DNA from: Cunninghamia lanceolata
Lineage: Eukaryota > Streptophyta > Pinopsida > Cupressales > Cupressaceae
Direction of reading: 5' to 3'
Length of the DNA: 64,000 nt
NCBI GenBank assembly: GCA_027924645.1
Contig: BSBN01001017.1
Coordinates: 5,482,501 to 5,546,500, forward strand
Under the pieces are notes generated by a model that had not been told where the DNA came from, made no database searches, and saw only the letters and a list, made by a program, of their open reading frames with translations. Made by a program: the position numbers and the translations under genes. Position 1 is the first letter of the stretch. Each line of letters begins with the position of its first letter. This document shows positions 1 to 11,373 of the stretch, in pieces.

Positions 1-1190
1 TATGATGCTCTTGAGGAAGAACTAAAAAATTTAAAGAGGAGAAATGAAGACCTGGAGGTAGAGCTAAAGTTGGTTGAGGATGTTGAAAAGATATTTGAAG
101 AATTGGAAGAAGGATTTAAGATGTTTGGGAAGGTGGAAAAGAGGAATAGAGATCTGGAGGAAATTTGGAAGAGTTGAAAAATGAAAATAGTTTACAAAAG
201 AATGAAATATTAGGATTGAAGGAACGAATTAATCAGTTGGAGTAGTCACTTGTAGCATGCAGAAAGGAGAATGAAAGTTTGAGATCTGATTCTAAACTTT
301 GTGATGTTTCTTGTGATACGAATCACTTGTGTAATGTTGCATAAGCTTCTTTAAATAGTAAGATTAAAGATGACAGTGTGACGGAACCTGCAGTTGTTGG
401 TGATGGTATTGCTTTCAAAATCATGCAAAGAATGGGATATGAAGGATAAGGATTGGGAAAGCATCAACAAGGAATTACAAAATATATTGAACTAGTAATA
501 CGATCAAGAAGTAAAGGTCTTGGATATGGAAAAGGTAAGGATGTTATTGCAAATTCAAACAAATCAAATTAGGGAAGAAAATGTATGTATTGTTCACATT
601 GTAATAGATGTGGACATGAAAAGGAATTGTGTTGGGATCTACATCCTTGTAAGTTCTGTGGATTAAGGAATCATTTTGAAAAGATGTGTTGGAATAAAAT
701 AAGGAGGAGAAATCTTATGATAGACTATATGCAGATGGATTATGGATGGGTTGATGGATAAAAATGGAAACATGTTACTTGTATGTTAAGAAGGTTCTAT
801 AGATGGAAGTATTCATATGTTGGAGAGAAAAGAAGATATGGGTCAGAATGCAGACCTTATGTAAAGTAGAACTAGAACAATAATTCAAACTATAGAGGGA
901 GAGATGACAGAAGTCATAATTCTTATCATAGTGAAGGATGCAGAAGAGATGAAAGAGGACTTGATAGAAGACCATTCAGAGTAACCTATTTTCAAGTTTG
1001 GAGGAGAAAAGAATCAAGTAGGGAATGTCAACAAGAACCTATTACAAGAAAGGCTAATGATGAGGAAATAATAACTGATGCAGAGGAAGTTTATGCTGAG
1101 GAAGAAGAACCTATCAACTCACTAAGTTTGATAGAGAAACCAGAAGAAGGTGAAGCATTGATCTTAAGAAGAGTTATGTTATAGATTAAT
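1..1190 (+). pseudogene. Decayed gag-like frame: coiled coil, G-patch, zinc knuckles
   Basis: No long open frame survives, but joining frames shows a charged heptad-rich coiled coil (about 1-330, one frame change near 175), then a G-patch-like block (about 405-530; residues FKIMQRMGY, GLGKHQQGI, GLGYGKGK), then two Cys/His clusters (about 580-690). The second reads CKFCGLRNHFEKMC, a clean CX2CX4HX4C retroviral-type knuckle. G-patch and CCHC motifs bind RNA, so a nucleocapsid-like role in an LTR retroelement is the natural reading. Stops are TAG/TAA at several places. No protease or RT follows on this strand. The 5' end lies outside the window. It could instead be a captured host RNA-binding gene; element origin is inference. 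Confidence 0.55.
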
Positions 1191-1554
1191 CATAAGAGAA
1201 AACATTGCAAGAGAAAATTTGTGTGTGGACAAGTGTGAAGCACAGTAGGAAAAGGAAATTCATATTGTAGAGAAAGATGAAATAATAAGATATTTTATCG
1301 AAGGAGAAATTTTGAGTACCAGAGTAAAGGAAACATGGATAAAGGAGCATAGATAAGTATAGGAGAAGTATATGTAGAGCAGAAACTGGAAGATATTGGG
1401 GTGTGTGAGAGAAATTGTATCTAGAACCTGAGATCAGAAAGTGTTGCAGAGAAAATTTAGAAAGTACATTGATAGAATCAAAGAAGTAACTGATTGTTTC
1501 AGAGGATGCAAGTATGTATTGATTGACTCTTAATTGATTGAAATTGAATTTGAC

Positions 1555-1835
1555 TTGAGGCAACTTGTAGAGAAGACTTGCTCAGATTGCTGACCATTGA
1601 GGCAGTGTAGGGATTGCAAGTAGACCACTGAACCTAGATCATCATAGAACATGAATAATTTGAGGTAACTTGTAGAGAAGACTTTCTTAGATTGCCAATC
1701 ATTGAGGCAGTGCAAGGCTTGCAAGTAGACCACCGAACTTAGAAGAACTTGAGGCAGTTTTGTAGGGTGGACTTGAACAGACCGCCAACCTTGAGGTAGT
1801 TGCAAGTACCTGTGAATAGATCGCTGAACCTTTGC
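1555..1835 (+). repeat. Three imperfect direct repeats (105- and 89-bp steps)
   Basis: Units begin with GAGG(C/T)A(A/G) at 1557, 1662 and 1751 and share the run 'CTTGTAGAGAAGACTT' or its relative, then a block around 'TGCAAGTAGACCAC'. Read in one frame with TAG taken as a former sense codon, the units give a repeated peptide, so this may be a repeated part of the preceding protein. The rest of 1190-2160 holds only degraded sequence. Confidence 0.5.
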
Positions 1836-2159
1836 AAGGAAACAACATTGATTTTGGCATAATATAGACCAAAGTGAAGAGGCTCACTTTTCAAATAACC
1901 CCAAGAGTTTGATGCAGGAGCATCCAGAAGCATTCAAAATAATTGGGACAATTAACAGTAAGTTGCAGAGTACTGAGAGAGTGACCTTAGAGAATACCGC
2001 ATTTTACTGCATTTGTATATTAGAGGATACGGAGCTGGACTTAACATCTAGACATCATCATCTACAATATATCCCAAATTTAGGTCATTTAGGTTTGATT
2101 CCAGAGAGATATCGATATCAGAAGATTACCTACTTTTACCTCTTTTTATAGAGTAGAGC

Positions 2160-2879
2160 CGACAGTGTTCAGTGAAGTCTAATCAGCTTGCAAAGCAATT
2201 CTGTGACTTGTGGAGCTTAAAGGAACATTACTTAATGAAGTATAGGACTTGGCCAACCTTCATGGAGATTCACATAAAATTTTATGTACCAGCAGAGTAA
2301 TACCTTATGTTTAGGTCTGACCTATCCGTGTACACATGTTTCATACTAGCCATTGCAATTAGGCTAACTTGATAATGATTTGAAGGCTTGCGGAGGATAT
2401 AAAAGAGGGATAATGATTTGTCACAAAGAACCAATGATGAAATAAACAATTATACAAAGACATTAAGCAAATTCATAAGTGTTTTGATCCAAAACAGTAG
2501 AAGTGAAGTAGAGAGTAGAGAAGAGAACATAATAAGTTGAAGAGCAAAGAATCGAGGAGTTGGTGAAGGAAATCATGAAATAATGTTATTGTATGAATGT
2601 TTTGTAACCCTAGGCTATAGCCTAGTGTCTGTAAAATCCTAAGTGGCATATGTAATGTGTTTTGAGATCATAATATAAGAGGAATGAGCTTTGAAGGCTA
2701 GGCTTTTCCCTTTTAGGGTTTTCCCAGGATATATCTTGTGTCATGAGTGTATGCATGTATCTTTCTTTCTGTTGTTACCTATTTACTTTTGTTGCATCTC
2801 TGATTGATTATGCTATTAATTGATTAAGGCTGTAAGGTTGGATAGTCCCTCATCAGACCCTCCTACCTTGACTGCATCA
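2160..2879 (+). repeat. Probable LTR end of the upstream element
   Basis: The stretch has a plausible core promoter (TATAAAAG at 2398-2405) and a downstream U5-like region with TTTTAGGGTTTTCCC. It ends in CA at 2879, exactly where copia element 1 on the other strand is cut off. The left boundary is not clear and no partner LTR is in the window, so the start is approximate. Confidence 0.35.
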
Positions 2880-3500
2880 CAACATATACTGCAACAATCA
2901 AAATCATGTCTCCTTCTTCCTTTATGTAAAGATTACTATCTATGGCACCTTTCTTAAATCCTTACTTAAGTAAGTACTTATCACCTAGCATACCAAGCTC
3001 TAGGAGCTTGCTTGAGTCTATACAAGGCCTTTTTGAGTCTGTACACCATGTTTGGATCTTCTGATAACTGAAAACCATCTAGTTTATCAATGTAGACCTC
3101 TTCCTCTAGATCACCATTCAAAATTCTGACTTGACATCCATTTGATAAACCTTGAAGTTCTTATGAGTAACAAGGCAAGGAACATCCTGCTTTCCTCCAT
3201 CTTAGCTATCGAAGTATAAGTATCCTCAAAATCAATGCCTTCAACTCGTGAGTATCCCTTGCACACCAATCTTGCTTTGTTCCTCACAACTTCACCATCT
3301 TCATACAATTTTTTCTGAAACACCCACTTTGTTCCTATGACATTCTTATCTATTGGTCTGGGAACTAATTCCCATGTTTGATTCTTCTCTATCTGATTTA
3401 ATTCTTCTTCCATTGCTTTCAACCAATCATCATCTTTGCTAGCATCAGCAAAGGTTTTGGGTTCTATCTTTGATAATAAACAAAAATTCACTTGCTCACA
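2880..3500 (-). pseudogene. Copia RT, N-terminal half, cut at the active site
   Basis: The frame at 3491-3111 begins in the linker before RT (DWLKAMEEELNQIEKNQTW) and runs through the first RT motifs (GTKWVFQKKL, NKARLVCKGYSRVEGIDFEDTY), all diagnostic of the copia RVT_2 family. After a frame break it continues as [11 protein letters not shown] and [16 protein letters not shown] to NLYIKEEGDMILIVAVYV, where homology ends. The next residues should be the catalytic DD pair, and they are missing. No activity is possible. Confidence 0.85.
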
Positions 3501-3524
3501 TGTCTTTGCAAACCTTCTCTTGGT

Positions 3525-3900
3525 CTACACACCTTCATTCTTATCTCCAATGATCTGATCTGCTGAGTGGTTCTTTTGAACATACTTTGCCAGGGTCTTT
3601 TGTATTTTCTCTAGTTCTAGTTCCTTCTCTTCTTTCTCCTCCTCCTCCTCTTCTTCTTCAATGCGGGGAAATATATCATATGTGGAGTCCTCTGATTCTT
3701 GTGAGATTTGATACAAGTATTCATCTATCTTGATATTTTTGCTTTCAATCATCTTTCCCAACCTCTTTTTGTAGCATCTATAGGCCTTTCTTATGGTTGA
3801 GTAACCAAGAAAGACCCCTTCATCACTTCTTGAATCAAATTTTCCTAGGTCTTCTTCATCTCTTCTGATATAGCATTTGCTACCAAAGATCTTGAAGTAT
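3525..3900 (-). pseudogene. Copia integrase C-terminal part and acidic linker
   Basis: Joined frames give FKIFGSKCYIRRDEEDLGKF and DEGVFLGYSTIRKAYRCY, the standard end of copia integrase. This is followed by an acidic Glu-rich linker (3525-3761, a run of E/K codons) that separates integrase from RT. Integrase core residues between the pre-integrase zinc domain and this block are absent, so part of the gene has been deleted near 3890. Confidence 0.7.
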
Positions 3901-4540
3901 CTGACCCTTTATTCTTGTAGGGCCACATAGGTTAGTGTGGATCAGATCTAAAGGTATTGAAGGAGAATACTCCTTGCTCTTGAAATTTGTATTTGTCTGC
4001 TTTCCCATTTGACATTCCGTGCATAATGTGTTTGCAGGATTGGTTATCTTAGGCACATTTGTCACCGCATGAATAGAGCTGATCTTTACCATATTATCAA
4101 AGTTGATGTGTCCCATTCTCTTGTACCACAACCAACACTCATTAGATTGAGCCAATAAATAGGTTCTTCCATTTACCTCCTTTAGATGATAAATATCTCC
4201 ATATGTCTTGATACATTCTGCAACAAGTTTTCCCAGACCCTGCCTTCTTGACTTCACATCCTTTAGCATGAAAAGTAAGGTTGTATCCTTTACTACACAT
4301 ATGTCTGACACTGAGAAGATTATGCTTTAGCTCTTTGACATAGAGGACATCCTCAGTCCTATTCTTCCCATCAATAGCTATAGCACCCTTTCCATAGATT
4401 TGTGCTGACTCATCACCACCAAACTTAACAGCTCCACCATTCCACTTCTCAAGGATGATAAACTTCTCCTTGTCAATTAACCAAGTATTGGATTCTTCTT
4501 TTTCATGAAAGGAAATCCATACAACCATTGATTTTTCATT
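3880..4540 (-). pseudogene. Copia protease and GAG-pre-integrase region
   Basis: Two overlapping frames carry a protease followed by the pre-integrase zinc domain. The protease begins STWLID and continues directly at KEKFIIL, so the Ser-Gly of the catalytic DSG and the residues after it are deleted. Its later motifs (VKFGGDESAQIYGKG, VKELKHNLLSVRHMC) are intact. The pre-integrase part has WYKRMGHINFDNM and CTECQMGKQ, which make the HHCC zinc site. The first integrase catalytic Asp is Asn in HTNLCGPT. A frame change separates the two parts. Confidence 0.8.
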
Positions 4541-4608
4541 ATCTTGATCATTCTACAAGGTGTCAGACTTTTCACAATTCCCAAAGTCATCATTTTTGTC
4601 ACCAACAT

Positions 4609-5467
4609 TCAATGCCGTGAAAAGTGTTTCATAATTTGAATGCCACAATTGAAACATTTGAAAGGTAACTTACGTTTGTATTTGCTGGTGCCCTTATTCA
4701 ATATTCTTACAAAGTTTGCTTCAACCTCATCAAGATTATCATCTTGATCAACAGCTTCATCTTCTATCTCCTTACTTTCTTTGAATGCTAAGCTTCCTTC
4801 TTTAATTGGCAGCTTCATCTTCTATCTTCTTATTTGCTTTGAATGATGCTTCCTTCTTTGGAGCACCTTTGTCAAATTGTCTCATTTCAAAGGCTATGAG
4901 AGAACCAAACAATTGATCTACTGTATATTGATCCAAGTCTTGAGTCTCCTCAATAGCAGATACCTTATGACTGTAAGATTTAGGAAGAGATCTCAGTACC
5001 TTCTTTACAATTTTAGCATCTTTCACTTCTCCACCAAGACCTCTAATGCCATTAACTATGTCATCGACCTGGAGCATATAACTAGCAATGTCTTCATCTT
5101 TTGTCATCCTCAAAGTCTCAAATTTTCTCTTGAATATTTGCATCTTGGCTTTCTTCACTTTATTGTCTCCTTCATAAATGCTTTCAAGTTTTACCCAGAC
5201 ATCCTTAGTAGATTTGCAGCCCATTATCTTCACAAGTTATAAATCAGCTAGCCCACTCATGATGGCATTGTTTGCCTTGGAATTGTTATCATACAACCTA
5301 ACCTCATCTGGATCAATAGGATTAACAACAGTAGTAGTGTAACCATCCTTGATAGATTGCCAAATACCAAACCCTAGAGAAGATAGATAGTTTTCCATTC
5401 TTAGCTTCCAAAAGGAGTAATTTGTTCCATCAAACATAGGTGGCTTGTAAGATCCATTGCAAGGCAT
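4609..5467 (-). pseudogene. gag: Copia gag (DUF4219/UBN2 type)
   Basis: The frame starts at 5467 just inside the primer site. The first part carries FDGTNYSFWKLRMENYL, the usual start of copia gag, then a stop near 5237. The UBN2 core follows (TKDVWVKLESIYEGDNKVKKAK, LRMTKDEDIASYMLQVDDI, VLRSLPKSYSHKVSAIEE). A knuckle remnant (CFNCG, then a distant His) lies at about 4630-4660. Three frames are needed to read it, so it is dead. Gag would form the virus-like particle in the cytoplasm. Confidence 0.8.
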
Positions 5468-5502
5468 CCCAAGCCTTCCTTAAGCAGTTAAGCTTCTTCT
5501 AA

Positions 5503-5523
5503 GAAACTTGGCTCTAATATCAA
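5503..5523 (-). other. Primer binding site, initiator tRNA-Met (copia 1)
   Basis: On the minus strand the sequence beside the LTR reads TGATATTAGAGCCAAGTTT. It differs from the canonical plant copia site TGGTATCAGAGCCAAGTTT by two transitions. Its position directly beside the LTR start at 5525 fixes the LTR boundary and element orientation. Confidence 0.75.
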
Positions 5524-5524
5524 T

Positions 5525-7695
5525 TGTTGAACACACCAAGATACTGAGAGGTAGGGGGTTGAATTAGTATTTAAACAAACTTCAAATCCTCTGGAGTAGA
5601 TTAAAACTTAATCATTACAAGATCAACATAAACATGAAAAATTAGCACATAACACCATAACACCAGATATACATGGAAAACCCAAGGGAAAAACCATGAT
5701 GAGGATTAACTCACAATATATGAAGCTCAAAATTGCAAATTTGTTTTAGGGCTACTTCCCAAGGAAGCTACTACTTGCTACTTTGCTTTAGGACTACAAC
5801 CCAAGGAACTTATAGAAAGGTTTTGGGGTCACTCCCAAGGAAGCTACAACTCCCTACAAACTTTTTTTAGGGCTAAAACCCAAGGAAGCAATTATTCCCT
5901 TAACTAAGAATGAACTTAGTAAAGATTACAGCATGAGAGTTCTACTATCTGAAACTAAAAATGAAGCTTACACCTTTGATGATTACAATTATACCTCTTC
6001 ACACTTCTTCTGATGATTGGATCAGTTAGGCACACTCTTCACTTCCCTCATGTCACAAAAATATCTTCGAGATAAATCAGGACAACCTTTGTTACTTCTG
6101 CTCTTTCTCTGATAGTCGCACATCATAATGCATATAATATTCATATTCTACTCTTCACTTTCTCATATTCACAATCATACCTGACCTAGACCAACTAGGT
6201 TTACAATATATACATGATAGTACATTGATTAAATTGCAAGTTGGACAATACAACAAGAATATTACAATTTACAAGTCGGCCAGAGATCACACAATGTGAA
6301 ACATGTAGAGGGCAAGCCCTAACATGAACTACACACTACTCCAAGAAGAAAAAAATTCCTTGCAGACCTCACCACATGCTTAGCCCAGTCCTAAACATCC
6401 TTCACATCATCATCCTTCAAGGAACAACATCTGTATGCTTCACAAATTCAAATTAGGTCATCCTTAAGCAAGAAAACATGAAGCTTATATCACATCAGTC
6501 TTCACAATCTTGGTGGTACTCATGAATGATTAGACATTACTTTTTCTTCTTCCAGATGAGTTGATAGGACCTATATAACATCTTCACACCTTCCTTGAAC
6601 TTTGCACAACAATAAATTTGTACCACAAATCATCAACCTTCCTCAGTTGGCCAGACAAGAGCACAACCCAACAATGACATCATTCGAGACCACGACTAGT
6701 TTCAAAGAAGATAGAAAACATCTTGTAGAGAAACTGATAGCACCACAAGATCATCAGGATCATACTCCATCAATCAATCCACCATTTCATGCAACAATAG
6801 GTTGGCACACATCATCTGTGAACTAGGCATCCAAAACTATCTGTATTACAACTATCATTTGAAAACTAAACTTACAGACCTCCAAACTACTTGAAACACA
6901 TATGGATGCACTCATATGCAACTCTCAACATATCCTCAAAACCATATAATCAAATCTTCACTTGCAAAGGAATGCAAAGCATTTCAATCAACTTTTATCA
7001 TCACATTATACTGCTAGGGCATAGGCCAGAACTCAATCACTTGTAACTTTCACTGCGGAGGAGTACATGATCTAAAACTTTGGATTTAACACCTTTATAG
7101 CATACTAAGCTTATCTCCTTAACCACACGACCATATCTGCAAATGCGGAGGAATGCTAATCATTTTACCAAATAGTCTTCTAGGCAGCTTCCTGCAACTA
7201 CAACCTTTACCAACATTCAGAGGCTAGAAATTTCTTGTAGCAATTCACACTTTCTTAGGATCATCAGGAATGATCATATAACATGTTGTAGGTCATTAGA
7301 AACATCTATTCATCCTCAACATAGCTTCTAATTCCCACATTAATATATCATCAGTCATCTTTGTTCTTCTAATTCCCATCTTAATATAAAATCATCTTTT
7401 GCTGACCACAGACATGCTAAATACACCTTGTCTTGACATTAATCAGGGCATGACATCTAACCATGAACATTAGTAACCAACCATAAACATCAGTATCATC
7501 ATTGCATCTCACTACATCTTTGTTACTAATCAGGGCATGACATCCAACCATGAACATTAGTAACCAACCATAAACATCAGCATCATCATTGCATCTCACT
7601 GCTTCTCTGTTACTAATTAGGGCATGCCGTCCAACCATGAACATCACCAACATACATCACTACATGATAGTGTTGACATCAATGACAACCTTAGG
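5525..7695 (-). repeat. 5' LTR of copia element 1
   Basis: Begins on the plus strand TGTTGAACAC... and carries the 'ACTGAGAGGTAGGGGG' block, which resembles 'AACTGAGAGGGGGGG' in the SIRE-like LTRs at 25270 and 36722. Repeated 'AAGGAAGCTAC' motifs lie at 5760-5890. The outer edge is inferred from the point where gypsy coding homology resumes (about 7696) and may be off by tens of bases. The partner LTR is not in the window. Confidence 0.65.
7441..7660. repeat. 87-bp tandem repeat inside the copia 1 LTR
   Basis: Units start with AAT(C/T)AGGGCATG at 7441, 7528 and 7615, a constant 87-bp step, about 2.5 copies. They are nearly identical apart from transitions. They lie in the U3 (promoter) half of the left-pointing LTR. 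Confidence 0.8.
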
Positions 7696-8275
7696 AACCA
7701 TATGTGTAACAAGCTAAATGTCAGAAGGCATTTGATCAGTTGAAATAAAGGTTGACAACTACCCCAATACTGAAAGTTCCAAATCTGGAAAGTCAATTTT
7801 TTGTCATAACTAATGCCTCAGGAGAAGGTTTGGGAGGAGTCCTTATGTAAGATGGGAAATTGGTAGCCTATGAATCCAACAAACTGAAAGCATATGAGTG
7901 GAATTATGCTCCTCATGATTTAGAATTAGCAATAGTTATGAATGCTTTGCAAGTGTGGCGATACTACTTGATTGGAAAGCCTTTTGAGTTGAAATCAAAT
8001 CACCATGGTCTTAAGTATATATTTTCCCAACCTCATCTAAATGCTCGACAAAGAAGATGGTTGGAGTTGATATCTAATTATGACTTTGAGATAAATTATA
8101 TTAAGGGCAAGGAAAATCAAGTAGTAGATACTCTGAGTCGAAGGAGACATATCTCATCAATAGTCTCTATTCACTCAAACTTTAAGGATAAAGTATTGAA
8201 AAATTCTGCAGGAGATAAATTCTATGAGCAAGTTAAGCAAGCTCTCTTAGTAAATCCTCAAGATTCAAGGTAGGA
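7696..8275 (+). pseudogene. Gypsy RNase H (chromovirus)
   Basis: CQKAFDQLK and TTTPILKVPN precede a Ty3/gypsy RNase H: ITNASGEGLGGVL (normally DASG), an open frame from 7860 with HDLELAIVMNALQVWRYYL, then NARQRRWLELISNYDFEINYIKGKENQVVDTLSR. The family hallmark ADALSR is VDTLSR here. RT and everything upstream is missing because the copia 1 LTR abuts at about 7695. Two or three stops (TAA/TAG) break the frame. Confidence 0.85.
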
Positions 8276-9195
8276 TGGGTTCTATTTTGAACCAGATGGT
8301 CTTTTAAGATAAAAAGGAAGGGTATATGTTCTAGATTTATCAGAATTAGGAAACCTTGTTTGGAAAGAAGTGCATTCTGCACCATATTCAGGACATCCAG
8401 GACTAACCAAACTCCTAGCTGATGTAAAACCTCTTTATTTCTAGAAAGGAATGAAGAATGACACTGCAAGATTTCTAGCAAGTTGCCTAGAGTGCCAGAG
8501 AGTCAAGGGTGAGCATCAACATCCAGCAGGACTTCTATAATGACATGATATTCCTGAGTGGAGGTGGCAGGTTATTAGTATGAATTTTGTACAAGGTCTT
8601 CCAATGTCTCGAAATAGACATGATTCTATTTTAGTGGTGGTGGAAAAACTCACCAAGGTAGCTCACTTTAGACCTAGAAATTTAATAGATGGAGCACCTA
8701 TTATAGCTCGCAAGTTTGTACAGGAAGTGTTTAGATTGCATGGATTTCTTGAGAAGATTATCTCAGATAAAGATGCACGCATTACGTCAAGGTTTTGGCA
8801 AACATTATTTTTAGCGCTAGGAACTCAACTTAATATAAAGTCTACTTATCACCCTAAGATTGATGGTCAGACTGAGAGGGTTAATCAAGTTCTAGAGGAT
8901 TTGTTGAGGATGTATTGCATGGATCAACAATACAAGTGGGAAGAATATCTTCCGTTTGTGGAGTTTTCTTATAACAAATATAATTTTGCTATCAAGATGT
9001 CTCCATTCAAAGCATTATATGGAAGATGTCAAACTCCTATAATTTGGGATAAACTAGAAGATAGGATTAGCATTGGTCCTAAAATGTTGGCAGAAATGGA
9101 AGAATATGTTAAGTTGATCAGAAAAAGATTGTGGAAGCAAATGATAGACATAAAAGTTATGCTGATGCCAAGCGTACACCAAGACAAATTTTAAT
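8276..9195 (+). pseudogene. Gypsy integrase, zinc domain and catalytic core
   Basis: The H2C2 zinc domain (HSAPYSGHPGLTKLL ... CLECQRVKGEH) is followed by the core: EWRWQVISMNFVQGLP, ISDKDARITSRFWQ, YHPKIDGQTERVNQVLEDLLRMY. The catalytic triad would be D-D-E. The first D is replaced by N (MNFVQG instead of MDFI.G); the second D and the E are present. Stops at TGG or CAA positions interrupt the zinc part (8272, 8310, 8442, 8538). From 8580 the frame is open to 9194 and ends by a frameshift. Confidence 0.85.
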
Positions 9196-9625
9196 TGGAG
9201 AAAAAGTTCTTTTGAGGGTCAAACCTCGGAAAAGTTTCATAAAGTTTGGGAAGTCTTCCAAATTAGCTCCTAGATATGTAGAACCCTTCGAAGTTCTCGA
9301 AGTGATCAATCCAGTTGCCTACAAAATTGCTTTGCCACCAGCTCTTGCCAGGATGCATAATGTTTTTCATGTTTCATATTTGGAAAAGTATATTACAGGA
9401 GATAATCATATTCTTGATTAGAATGCTTTATAGGTAGAGGACCTAGGAGTGGTCATGATCGAGCCTGTAAAAGTGCTTGAAGTTTGCAAGCTTCGCTTGC
9501 ATAATAGAGAGGTTACTCAGTGCAAGGTCTAATGGGACCAATATGTAGAGGATAGTGCCACTTGGGAAGATTATCATGATTTTTACCAGAGATTTCCTCA
9601 TTTTTTTTATGCTTTTCAAAGTAAA
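9131..9625 (+). pseudogene. Integrase C-terminus with chromodomain remnant
   Basis: After the frameshift the protein resumes with YADAKRTPRQILIGEKVLLRV and FGKSSKLAPRYVEPFEV, then ARMHNVFHVSYLEKYI, the standard integrase tail of Tekay/CRM-like chromoviruses. Beyond a stop at 9419, further codons give VEPVKVLEVCKLRL and ATWEDYHDFYQRFPHFF, the end of a chromodomain. Such domains direct integration toward modified chromatin. This part is frame-preserved but has stops. Confidence 0.75.
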
Positions 9626-9679
9626 ACACAAAAAAATTATATTATCATTTTGATACATTGGATCATCGAGGATGTTGAA

Positions 9680-9696
9680 TCTTATGGGGGGAGATA
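9680..9696 (+). other. Polypurine tract of the chromovirus
   Basis: TTATGGGGGGAGA lies directly before TGTCACATCCCTAATTTT, a typical chromovirus LTR start, so this is the plus-strand primer site. Confidence 0.7.
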
Positions 9697-10446
9697 TGTC
9701 ACATCCCTAATTTTGATTATGTTATACTTTACACTTTTATGCAATTAGTGGTCAATTTTGCAAGGATTAATGATTTGACGTTTAGATAAAATGTCAGGAT
9801 AAATCAAAGATTTTATGAGTTATTATGCATAAGAATTTAGACCTATGATCATATGATGTCAAGATTATTTATTTATATGGTTTAAGGATGAACTAATGAT
9901 GCACTAATCCCTTTTGGTGAATGCAAGTTGTAAAGAGGAAAAAAGTTTCCACCCTCTGAGAAAGAGAGGGAGAGCATCATCGGAGAGAAGTGAATAGACG
10001 TATGAGAAGGAATAGGTTTTTGCCATCTAAGTCTTGTGTTTATTATTTAGTGAACTCTTGTTGGGAATTGATAAGTCGTAACTACGCTTTTTGGTAAGAA
10101 GTTTGGGATTTGACTCGACAGTCATCAATTTGATGTCAAGATCCATTAGCATCGGTTTTGTCAAAACCGAGTTAGGATAAAATAACCGTCAACAAGAGAT
10201 GGTTGATAGATGTTGTTTTCCCTATACGCTACAATTATAGTATGTTATTATAAAAATTTAAATTAGAGGTTAATTATGCTAATTTTACGATTTCTGTTAA
10301 GTCATCCATTTTGGTAACATAACCATTCTTTGGTGTTTTGCAAGACAAATAGGGGAGATAATCTTGACCCTATTCTCATAACCTTGCAGATGTTAGTAAC
10401 AACATAAGTAAGAAGTGGATGCCTTTTAATTTATTTTGTGGTTATG

Positions 10447-10611
<165 letters not shown>

Positions 10612-11194
10612 TTTATTTTTTAATAAAGTCTAAGGAGAAGTCCTAGGGAGGTGATTGACAATCTTTTCCATGAAATTGGGAAATGATTCCATGTTTAATT
10701 AAGGTTGTTTGATCCCCCTTTCATTCTCTAACTATTTTAGAGAAGTGGAGGCGCTTTGTTATTGTTTATGGGAAGTGGTCTTTTATGACCATAACTTCCA
10801 CTTAATAGGGTGCCTTGGTGGAAGTCATGGAGACATAAATTTAGGAGTGTAGAAGGTGATTAATAAATGGAGATTCTCTTGATAGTTGGGGGAGGAAAAA
10901 GAAACAACGAGAGCTCTGGTGAAGAAGCTTAGTGACAGAGATGACACAAGGGGAGAGTCGAGGAGCTCGTTGAGGAAAGAAAGTGAGAAGAGAATTAAGA
11001 AGGATCCACTATTCATCTCTGTGAACTCACAGGTTAAATCTTGTTTTAAGTAACTATTAATTATGTTTGCAAATCCTTTTTGTGTTTTCAACATTATCAA
11101 TATGCAACAAAGAAGCTGAAGATTCTAGTTATTACTGTGTTATTTCTGGCACCATTTATATCTAGAAATATTACTATTTTTTTATATAACTATA

Positions 11195-11373
11195 GAGCTG
11201 ATTTGCTCATTATATTACTGTGTGTAATTAGAGCCAATGTGCTCATGATACTACTGAGTGTAAATAGAGCTGTTATACTCATCACACTGCTGTGTGTAAA
11301 AAGAGTCGATGTTCTTATTATATTATCATATTAAACAGAGACGATATGTTCATTATATGGCTGTGCATTTTTA
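11195..11373. repeat. 36-bp tandem repeat, five copies
   Basis: Units begin GAG(C/T/A)(T/C)GAT or close variants at 11195, 11231, 11267, 11303 and 11338. Each is 35-36 bp and has the pattern GAGCNNNTNTNCTCATNATANTACTGTGTGTAA. A sixth degraded unit may follow. Because 36 is a multiple of three, the array reads as a 12-residue repeat in one open frame (11080-11334), but nothing else suggests a gene. Confidence 0.8.

Larger units (their letters stand above)
2880..7695 (-). mobile_element. Ty1/copia element 1, 3'-truncated, decayed
   Basis: Reading leftward: 5' LTR (about 7695-5525), primer site for initiator tRNA-Met, gag, protease, pre-integrase, integrase remnants and the N-terminal half of RT. 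It stops at 2880 within the YVDD active-site motif, where the LTR-like end at 2160-2879 abuts. RNase H, PPT and 3' LTR are absent. The integrase core between the zinc-binding part and the C-terminal part is deleted. The right LTR edge abuts gypsy RNase H coding sequence near 7696, so the copia element probably inserted into that gypsy element. Confidence 0.8.
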
